From Erythrobacter sp. SG61-1L (lineage in GTDB: Bacteria > Pseudomonadota > Alphaproteobacteria > Sphingomonadales > Sphingomonadaceae): a stretch of DNA of 64,000 bases. Both the position numbers and the translations under genes were made by a program. Below the pieces are notes generated by a model. The model was not told the DNA's origin and searched no databases. It saw only the letters and a program-made list of their open reading frames with translations. The stretch spans positions 1,116,001-1,180,000 of the forward strand of contig NZ_JXQC01000003.1 in assembly GCF_001305965.1 (NCBI RefSeq), read 5' to 3'. This document shows positions 57,621 to 64,000 of the stretch, one piece after another (position 1 is the first letter of the stretch; every line of letters begins with the position of its first letter).

Positions 57621-59627
57621 ATGTCCGATAAAAAAGACGATGATGCCCCGCTGATCGACCTCAACGAAGCTTCGATCAAGAAGCTCATCGCGAAGGCGAA
57701 GCGCCGCGGCTACATCACTTATGACGAACTGAACGAGGCTCTGCCGCAGGACGAACTGTCCTCCGAGCAGATCGAGGACGTGATGTCCGCTATCTCGGAA
57801 ATGGGCGTCAATATCGTCGAGAGTGATGAAGACGCGGAAGGCCAGGAAGAAGACAATAACGTCGACGAGGTAAACTCGCCTGACGAGGCCGACGAAGGCC
57901 GCAATGTTCCCGAAGCCCCACGCAAGGCCGGCACCGGCGAGCGCACCGATGACCCGGTGCGCATGTATCTGCGCGAAATGGGCGCGGTGGAACTGCTCAG
58001 CCGCGAAGGTGAAATCGCCATCGCCAAACGCATCGAAGCCGGCCGCGACACGATGATCCTGGGCCTTTGCGAAAGCCCGATCACCTTCCACGCCATTATC
58101 CAGTGGTCCGAAGCGCTCAATAATGGCGAGATGCAGCTGCGCGAGATCCTTGATCTCGACGCCATGCTCTCCAAGGAGCCTCCGGTCGAGCGCATGGAGG
58201 AAGAAGGCGACGACGACGGCGAAATCAGCGAGGAAACTGCTGGTCCTTCCTACAAGGAAGACGACGAGGTCGAGGAAGAGGAAGAGGCCGATTCCGACGA
58301 GGACGGCGAAGACGGCGAAGGCCGTTCGCGCCGCCGCGAAGAAGAGGACGAGGAAGACAACACCCTCTCCCTCGCCCAGATGGAAGCTGCGCTGAAGCCA
58401 GAGGCCCTGGAACGCTTCGCCCGCATCGCCGACCTGTTCAAGAAGTTCGAGAAGATCCAGGCGGAGCGCGTCGACGCGCTCGGTCGTGGCGAGGACTTCC
58501 CCGCCGCGAAGGAAAAGAAATACGAACAGCTGCGCGAAGACCTCACTGCCGAGGTGGAGAGCGTGCAGTTCCACGCGACCAAGATCGAATATCTGGTCGA
58601 CAATCTCTACGCCTTCAATCGGCGCCTCACCGCGCTGGGCGGCCAGATGCTGCGCCTTGCGGAACGCCACAAGGTGAAGCGCGGCGACTTCCTGGAAGCC
58701 TATGTCGGCAACGAGCTGGACGATGCCTGGCTCGCCGCCATGGCGAAAAAGGACAAGAAGTGGGCGGCCTTCGCGGAGAAGGAAGCCGAGGGCGTGGAAC
58801 GTATCCGTGCCGAAATTTCGGACATTGCGGCCGCGACCGGCATGAGCCTGAACGAGTTCCGCCGCATCGTGAATATGGTGCAGAAGGGCGAACGCGAAGC
58901 GCGCATCGCGAAGAAGGAGATGGTGGAAGCCAATCTCCGCCTCGTGATCTCCATAGCCAAGAAGTACACCAATCGCGGCCTGCAATTCCTCGACCTGATT
59001 CAGGAAGGAAACATCGGCCTGATGAAGGCGGTGGACAAGTTCGAGTATCGCCGCGGCTACAAGTTCAGCACCTATGCGACCTGGTGGATTCGTCAGGCGA
59101 TCACCCGTTCGATCGCCGATCAGGCCCGCACGATCCGTATTCCGGTCCATATGATCGAGACGATCAACAAGCTGGTCCGCACGAGCCGCCAGTTCCTGCA
59201 CGAGCAGGGCCGCGAGCCGACGCCGGAGGAAATGGCCGAGCGCCTTTCCATGCCGCTCGAAAAGGTCCGCAAGGTGATGAAGATCGCCAAGGAGCCGATC
59301 TCCCTCGAAACGCCCATCGGCGACGAGGAGGATTCGCACCTCGGCGATTTCATCGAGGACAAGAACGCGATCATCCCGGTGGATGCAGCTATCCAGTCCA
59401 ACCTCAAGGAAACGGTCACCCGCGTGCTGGCCAGCCTCACCCCGCGTGAGGAACGCGTGCTGCGCATGCGTTTCGGCATCGGCATGAACACCGATCACAC
59501 GCTGGAAGAAGTAGGCCAGCAGTTCTCGGTTACCCGCGAACGTATCCGCCAGATCGAGGCAAAGGCGCTGAGGAAACTCAAGCACCCGAGCCGTTCGAGG
59601 AAGATGCGCAGCTTCCTGGATCAGTAA
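57621..59627 (+). CDS. rpoD: RNA polymerase primary sigma factor (sigma-70)
   Basis: 668 aa. Region 1.1 is at the N-terminus ([19 protein letters not shown]). A long acidic non-conserved region is rich in Glu/Asp (~residues 190-250). Region 2 has [20 protein letters not shown] and the -10 helix [15 protein letters not shown]; region 3 follows, and region 4 has [20 protein letters not shown]. Housekeeping promoter recognition. A strong terminator follows. Confidence 0.98.
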   Translation: MSDKKDDDAPLIDLNEASIKKLIAKAKRRGYITYDELNEALPQDELSSEQIEDVMSAISEMGVNIVESDEDAEGQEEDNNVDEVNSPDEADEGRNVPEAPRKAGTGERTDDPVRMYLREMGAVELLSREGEIAIAKRIEAGRDTMILGLCESPITFHAIIQWSEALNNGEMQLREILDLDAMLSKEPPVERMEEEGDDDGEISEETAGPSYKEDDEVEEEEEADSDEDGEDGEGRSRRREEEDEEDNTLSLAQMEAALKPEALERFARIADLFKKFEKIQAERVDALGRGEDFPAAKEKKYEQLREDLTAEVESVQFHATKIEYLVDNLYAFNRRLTALGGQMLRLAERHKVKRGDFLEAYVGNELDDAWLAAMAKKDKKWAAFAEKEAEGVERIRAEISDIAAATGMSLNEFRRIVNMVQKGEREARIAKKEMVEANLRLVISIAKKYTNRGLQFLDLIQEGNIGLMKAVDKFEYRRGYKFSTYATWWIRQAITRSIADQARTIRIPVHMIETINKLVRTSRQFLHEQGREPTPEEMAERLSMPLEKVRKVMKIAKEPISLETPIGDEEDSHLGDFIEDKNAIIPVDAAIQSNLKETVTRVLASLTPREERVLRMRFGIGMNTDHTLEEVGQQFSVTRERIRQIEAKALRKLKHPSRSRKMRSFLDQ

Positions 59628-59636
59628 GAGGAAAGG

Positions 59637-59657
59637 CCCCGCTTCGGCGGGGTTTTT
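59637..59657 (+). terminator. Rho-independent terminator of rpoD
   Basis: CCCCGC-TTCG-GCGGGG, a stable UUCG tetraloop hairpin, followed by TTTTT. Confidence 0.93.
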
Positions 59658-59693
59658 CTTGTCTGCCACCCATCCCGCAGGCAGGATGCGCCG

Positions 59694-61322
59694 ATGGGGA
59701 GAGGTTTTGACTACATCGTTATCGGTGCGGGGTCTTCCGGCGCGGTCATTGCCGCACGGCTGAGCGAAGATCCGGCGATTTCCGTGCTTCTTCTGGAAGC
59801 TGGCGGACCGAACCGGCATCCATTGCAGATCATGCCGCTCGCGTTTCCGCGCGTTGCGCTAGGCAGGATCGGTACCTGGCAGTTCGAATCCGAACCTGAG
59901 CCCGCGCTTGGCGGCCGCCGCCTCGGCATACCGCGCGGGAGGACTCTGGGCGGCACTTCATCCATCAACGCCATGATCGCGGTGCGCGGCAATCGCCGCG
60001 ACTATGACGACTGGGCCGCACAGGGCCTTGTCGGGTGGAGCTTTTCCGAAGTTCTGCCTTATTTCCGCAAGCTGGAGAGCCACTGGCGCGGGGAAACCGC
60101 GTGGCATGGCGGCTCCGGCCCGGTCGGGATCAGCCTGATGGAAGGGCCGGACCTGCTATGGGACGAACACCGCGCCGCCGCCGAAGCGGCCGGAATTGGG
60201 TGGTGCGACGATCCCAACGGTGCGGAGCAGGATGGCATCAGCCACATGGAATCCACCGTGGCGGGCGGACGCCGGGCGAGCACTGCCCGCGCCTATCTGC
60301 GCCCGGCAATAGGGCGGCCCAACCTCACTATCACCACTGGCGCTCTGGTGACACGCATTGTCCTGCGTGGCGGACGGGCTGTCGCGGTGGAATATGTCCG
60401 GGGCGGACGGCAGGAAACCGCCGAGGCGGCAAGCGAGATCGTCCTGTCAGCCGGGGCCTATGGCTCCCCGCAGATATTAATGCTGTCCGGCATCGGCGCC
60501 GCGCACGAACTGCGCGGCCTGGGCATAGACCCGGTCCATGACCTGCCCGCCGTGGGACAGGGCCTGGCCGACCATCCGGTGGTCATCAACGAATGGGACC
60601 TGACAGGCGATGCGGGCCTGACCTCTTATCTCCGGCTGGACCGGGCGGCCATCGCCGCCGCGCAGTGGTATGCCGGTGGGAAGGGCCCATTCGGATGGAC
60701 CGGGACATTGGCCAATATCTTCACTCGCCTTCAGCCCGGCGCAGACCGGCCAGACGTGCAGATGATGTGCCTGCCGCTGAGCGGCGATGCGCGCCTGTGG
60801 ATGCCGGGCGTGCAGGCCAAGCCGGTCTCGCGCCTTTCGGTCCGCACGGGCTATCTGCCGCTCAAGTCGCGCGGCTGGGTCAGACTGCGCAGCGCCGATC
60901 CCCGCGATCCACCGCGCATCTTCCTCAACATGTTTGCCGAACCCGGCGACATGGAAGGCATGATCCAGTCGATCCGACTAACTCGCAATATCTATGAACA
61001 GGCGCCGCTCGCCAAGCTGATCGCGCGCGAGAACCTGCCGGGTTCCCGGCGCCAGACCAAGGCTGAACTGGAAGAGTTCGTCCGTGCCACGGCCACTCAT
61101 CGGGCGCATCCGGCCTGTTCCTGCCGCATGGGCACCGATGACGGGGCAGTGGCAGACGGCGACCTGCGAGTGCGCGGAGTGGACGGTTTGCGGATCGCCG
61201 ATGCTTCGGTGATGCCCGCCCTACCCCGCGGCAATCCCAATCTCGCCTGCATCATGATCGGCGAGAAGGCGGTCGATCTTATCCTTGGGCGGGAGCCTCC
61301 GGCACCCATACCGCTCCCTTGA
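59694..61322 (+). CDS. GMC-family FAD oxidoreductase (choline dehydrogenase-like)
   Basis: 542 aa. FAD-binding GAGSSGAVIAARLSE lies near residue 11, with the GMC signatures GRTLGGTSSINAMIAVRG and SAGAYGSPQILMLSGIG. The C-terminal catalytic region HRAHPACSCRMG contains the conserved His, and GNPNLACIMIGEKA ends the domain. It oxidises an alcohol, substrate unknown. Its 3' end overlaps the convergent SnoaL-like gene by 44 nt. Confidence 0.93.
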   Translation: MGRGFDYIVIGAGSSGAVIAARLSEDPAISVLLLEAGGPNRHPLQIMPLAFPRVALGRIGTWQFESEPEPALGGRRLGIPRGRTLGGTSSINAMIAVRGNRRDYDDWAAQGLVGWSFSEVLPYFRKLESHWRGETAWHGGSGPVGISLMEGPDLLWDEHRAAAEAAGIGWCDDPNGAEQDGISHMESTVAGGRRASTARAYLRPAIGRPNLTITTGALVTRIVLRGGRAVAVEYVRGGRQETAEAASEIVLSAGAYGSPQILMLSGIGAAHELRGLGIDPVHDLPAVGQGLADHPVVINEWDLTGDAGLTSYLRLDRAAIAAAQWYAGGKGPFGWTGTLANIFTRLQPGADRPDVQMMCLPLSGDARLWMPGVQAKPVSRLSVRTGYLPLKSRGWVRLRSADPRDPPRIFLNMFAEPGDMEGMIQSIRLTRNIYEQAPLAKLIARENLPGSRRQTKAELEEFVRATATHRAHPACSCRMGTDDGAVADGDLRVRGVDGLRIADASVMPALPRGNPNLACIMIGEKAVDLILGREPPAPIPLP

Positions 61323-61698
61323 TGAACTGGATCTTCCCTGCCTTGTTCAGAATATAGTGGATGTAGAATTCCACATCGACCGAGACGCCTTCAGGCACCA
61401 CGCTCATTCCTGAATAGCCCCTCTCGTCCAGCACATCGGCGGACAGATTCTTTATTCCGGTGAAGCGGATCACTACATTCGAGACGAAGCCGTTTCGGCC
61501 CGGGAAGAACTCCTTGAAGATCACTTCCTCGCGGCAAAATTCATGGAAGAAGGCGTAGAAGGCCCGGAATGCAGGCTTGCCCTGCACGCGGAAGCCCGCA
61601 TTCTCCAGCGCGAAATCGTCGGCGAAGAAGGTCTCCAGCGCGTCGTAATCACGTGCGTTGAAGGCGTCGATATAGCGGTGATAATCTTCCTCAGTCAT
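61279..61698 (-). CDS. SnoaL-like/NTF2-fold protein
   Basis: 139 aa. The cone-shaped NTF2-like pattern is HRYIDAFNARDYDALETFFADDF, then beta-rich FIKGAVWV at the end. ATG 61698 is decided by a strong GGGAGGA about 5 nt upstream. Such proteins are small cyclases, isomerases or ligand-binding proteins; nothing specifies which. The stop lies inside the GMC gene's 3' end on the opposite strand. Confidence 0.8.
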   Translation of the reverse strand: MTEEDYHRYIDAFNARDYDALETFFADDFALENAGFRVQGKPAFRAFYAFFHEFCREEVIFKEFFPGRNGFVSNVVIRFTGIKNLSADVLDERGYSGMSVVPEGVSVDVEFYIHYILNKAGKIQFIKGAVWVPEAPAQG

Positions 61699-61794
61699 CC
61701 ATTCCTCCCTTTTTGGCGGAGGTAAAGGCGTTCCACTGGGGAACAAAGCGCTTTTGCGGTGGCACCTTGCGAATCAAATCCCTATGTGCGCGCC

Positions 61795-62235
61795 ATGAAG
61801 ATAGCCATTGCCTCCGATCATGCAGCGGTCGAGCTCAAGGCAGAGCTTGCAAACTGGCTGCGCGAACAGGGCCATGAGGTGGACGACCTCGGCCCGGAAA
61901 CGGCCGACCGGGTGGATTATCCCGATTACGGCTACAAGCTGGCGGAAGCCGTTGCATCCGGTGCGTCAGAGCGGGGCATTGCCCTGTGCGGTTCCGGCAT
62001 CGGCATTTCCATCGCGGTCAACCGCCACCCCAGGCTGCGTTGCGCGCTCGTGTCAGAGCCGCTCTCGGCCTCCCTCGCGCGTGAGCATAATGATGCCAAT
62101 GCGATTGCGATGGGTGCGCGGCTTACCGGCCCCGATATGGCAAGGGCATGCATCACTGCGTTCCTTGGCACCGATTTCGCTGGCGGCCGCCACGGCCCCC
62201 GCGTCGACAAGCTTACCAACCCTCCGCAGGACTGA
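61795..62235 (+). CDS. rpiB: Ribose 5-phosphate isomerase B
   Basis: 146 aa RpiB/LacAB family: [18 protein letters not shown], the active-site region [19 protein letters not shown] with the catalytic Cys, [18 protein letters not shown], and [11 protein letters not shown]. It interconverts ribose 5-phosphate and ribulose 5-phosphate, the latter being the substrate of RibB. It sits 5 nt before glyA. Confidence 0.95.
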   Translation: MKIAIASDHAAVELKAELANWLREQGHEVDDLGPETADRVDYPDYGYKLAEAVASGASERGIALCGSGIGISIAVNRHPRLRCALVSEPLSASLAREHNDANAIAMGARLTGPDMARACITAFLGTDFAGGRHGPRVDKLTNPPQD

Positions 62236-62240
62236 ACTAC

Positions 62241-63551
62241 ATGAGCAGCGCCAACGCCGCCACTTCCGAGGCTTTGCAGCACTTCTGGCACGATACGCTG
62301 GAACAGTCGGACCCCGAGGTTTTCGCAGCGATCCAGAAGGAACTGGGCCGCCAACGCCACAAGATCGAACTGATCGCGAGCGAGAACATCGCCTCGCCTG
62401 CCGTGCTTGAGGCAACCGGCTCGGTCTTCACCAACAAATATGCCGAAGGCTATCCGGGCAAGCGCTATTACGGCGGCTGCGAATATGCCGACATTGTCGA
62501 GAACCTGGCGATCGAACGCGCGAAGAAGCTGTTCGGCTGCGAATTCGCGAATGTTCAGCCCAATAGCGGCAGCCAGATGAACCAGGCAGTGTTCCTGGCC
62601 CTGCTCGAACCGGGCGATACTTTCATGGGCCTCAGCCTTTCGGCGGGCGGCCACCTCACGCACGGTTCGCCCGTGAATATGAGCGGCAAGTGGTTCAACG
62701 TGGTGCCCTATGGCGTGCGACAAGAAGACCAGTTGCTCGACATGGACGAGATCGCCAAGCTGGCGCGCGAGCATAAGCCGAAGCTGATCATCGCCGGGGC
62801 CACTGCCTATCCGCGCCACTGGGACTTTGCCCGCTTCCGCGAGATCGCGGATGAAGTGGGCGCTTACCTGCTGGTGGACATGTCGCACTTCTCCGGCCTC
62901 GTCGCCGGCGGCGCGCACCCCTCGCCCTTCCCCCACGCCCATGTGGTGACCACCACCACGCACAAGAGCCTGCGCGGCCCGCGTTCGGGCGTGATCCTTA
63001 CCAATGACGAGGATCTGGCCAAGAAGTTCAACATGGCGGTGTTCCCCGGTATGCAGGGCGGCCCGCTGGTGCATGTGATCGCAGCCAAGGCCGTGGCTTT
63101 TCAGGAAGCCCTGCGCCCCGAGTTCAAGGCCTATGCCGCGCGCATCGTGGAAAATGCCAAGGCGCTGGCCTCCAGCCTGCAGGAACAGGGCCTCGACATC
63201 GTCTCGGGCGGGACTGACAACCACCTGATGCTGGTCGACCTCACCCGCAAGGATGTTACCGGCAAGGCGGCCGAAAAGGGCCTCGATCGCGCCTGGCTGA
63301 CTTGCAACAAGAACGCCATTCCGTTCGACCAGCGCTCGCCCTTCGTCACGTCTGGCGTCCGCCTGGGCACCCCTGCCGGCACGACGCGCGGCTTCGGTCC
63401 GGAAGAATTCCGCAAGGTCGGTGAACTGATCGCCGAAGTGGTGGATGGCATGCGCAAGAATGGCGAAGATGGAGACGCGCAGGTGGAAGAAAGCGTCCGC
63501 CGTCGCGTGACCGAACTATGCGAGGCGTTCCCGGTCTATCCGGGGCGCTGA
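62241..63551 (+). CDS. glyA: Serine hydroxymethyltransferase
   Basis: 436 aa PLP enzyme converting serine and tetrahydrofolate to glycine and methylene-THF. Signatures: [54 protein letters not shown], and the PLP Lys in [18 protein letters not shown] 62241. Second gene of rpiB-glyA-nrdR. Confidence 0.98.
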   Translation: MSSANAATSEALQHFWHDTLEQSDPEVFAAIQKELGRQRHKIELIASENIASPAVLEATGSVFTNKYAEGYPGKRYYGGCEYADIVENLAIERAKKLFGCEFANVQPNSGSQMNQAVFLALLEPGDTFMGLSLSAGGHLTHGSPVNMSGKWFNVVPYGVRQEDQLLDMDEIAKLAREHKPKLIIAGATAYPRHWDFARFREIADEVGAYLLVDMSHFSGLVAGGAHPSPFPHAHVVTTTTHKSLRGPRSGVILTNDEDLAKKFNMAVFPGMQGGPLVHVIAAKAVAFQEALRPEFKAYAARIVENAKALASSLQEQGLDIVSGGTDNHLMLVDLTRKDVTGKAAEKGLDRAWLTCNKNAIPFDQRSPFVTSGVRLGTPAGTTRGFGPEEFRKVGELIAEVVDGMRKNGEDGDAQVEESVRRRVTELCEAFPVYPGR

Positions 63552-63562
63552 GGGACTGAGCA

Positions 63563-64000
63563 ATGCGCTGCCCATTTTGCGCACATGACGACAGTCAGGT
63601 GAAAGATTCTCGGCCTACCGAGGACAACACGGTGATCCGGCGCCGCCGCCAATGCGAAAGCTGCGGCGCGCGGTTCACTACGTTCGAACGTGTGCAATTG
63701 CGTGAAGTCACCGTGGTAAAAAGCGACGACGAACGCGAAGCCTTCGATCGCAGCAAGATTGAGCGTTCGGTCGCCCTGGCCTGCCGCAAGCGCGGGGTCT
63801 CGCAGGAGCGGCTTGACCAGCTCGTCTCGGGCATCCAGCGCCAGATCGAAACGCTGGGCGAAGGCGAGATCGCCTCATCGCGCATTGGTGAGATGGTGAT
63901 GGACGGGCTGCGCCAGCTCGATTCCGTCGCCTATATCCGCTTTGCTTCCGTTTATCGGGACTTTTCCGAAGCGCGCGATTTCGAGGAATTCGCTAGCAGC
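63563..64000 (+). CDS. nrdR: Ribonucleotide reductase repressor NrdR (3' end cut by window edge)
   Basis: 146 codons visible with no stop. The zinc ribbon is [15 protein letters not shown] with [19 protein letters not shown], followed by the ATP-cone domain ([20 protein letters not shown]) to ...[16 protein letters not shown]. It senses ATP/dATP and represses nrd genes. The usual length is ~150 aa, so only a few codons are missing. It follows glyA by 11 nt. Confidence 0.97.
   Translation, partial: MRCPFCAHDDSQVKDSRPTEDNTVIRRRRQCESCGARFTTFERVQLREVTVVKSDDEREAFDRSKIERSVALACRKRGVSQERLDQLVSGIQRQIETLGEGEIASSRIGEMVMDGLRQLDSVAYIRFASVYRDFSEARDFEEFASS

Noticed and set aside
57606-59819. 737-aa minus-strand open frame
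   Set aside because: Antisense shadow of rpoD; the acidic sigma region mirrors as Phe/Leu-rich low complexity.
61932-63224. 430-aa minus-strand open frame
   Set aside because: Antisense shadow of rpiB and glyA.

Overview
This is a high-GC alphaproteobacterial chromosome segment. Gene content and protein style point to Sphingomonadales (Sphingomonadaceae or Erythrobacteraceae); the genus cannot be fixed from sequence alone. The evidence includes separate glyQ/glyS, mreBCD-mrdA-rodA, yqeY-dnaG-rpoD with an alphaproteobacterial-type sigma-70, paired TraB/GumN proteins, a DUF4170 protein, and a RibB with a degenerate RibA tail. Almost all of it is core genome, interrupted by one 12.3-kb integrated element.

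Layout. 1-5.9 kb (minus strand): ppdK (cut by the left edge) and the coupled glyQ-glyS pair; glyS carries an in-frame palindromic repeat. 5.9-12.2 kb: two TraB/GumN proteins, rplY-pth, a small PEP-CTERM protein behind a sigma-54 promoter, ychF, and a nucleotide pyrophosphatase-like phosphodiesterase. 12.2-15.2 kb: a metal-type MerR regulator, a mer-like operator, a glutaredoxin-MauE membrane fusion, a His/Met-rich outer-membrane protein and a MaoC hydratase. 15.2-24.6 kb: mutL plus a coupled lipoprotein, the cell-shape operon mreBCD-mrdA-rodA, and a winged-helix-like protein with a structured leader. 24.7 kb: tRNA-Lys(CTT).

24.75-37.12 kb: a genomic island integrated into the 3' end of tRNA-Lys and bounded by a 45-bp perfect direct repeat. 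Its minus-strand core reads integrase, hypothetical, AlpA-like, micro-ORF, primase-polymerase/helicase, which resembles a phage-satellite replication and integration module. Cargo sits at both ends: a DUF262/DUF1524 (GmrSD/SspE-like) nuclease at the left, and at the right a compact three-gene operon (double zinc-ribbon protein, HNH protein, KAP-like P-loop NTPase). I do not recognise that operon as a named system and consider it the best candidate for an undescribed defence system. The island also holds a candidate structured RNA, an unusual hairpin at the integrase start, and helically phased arm-type repeats near both ends.

37.1-64 kb: core genome again. It holds an outer-membrane beta-barrel protein, DUF6152 and partner secreted proteins, a flavin reductase, ribB(HTH-RibB-RibA*)-ribH-aldo/keto reductase, a secreted Hcp-like protein, an M13 peptidase, eno, a four-gene YqjD/YqjE-like membrane-stress cluster, a DUF4170 protein, greA, carA-secreted protein-carB, yqeY-dnaG-rpoD, a GMC oxidoreductase, a SnoaL-like protein, and rpiB-glyA-nrdR (nrdR cut by the right edge).
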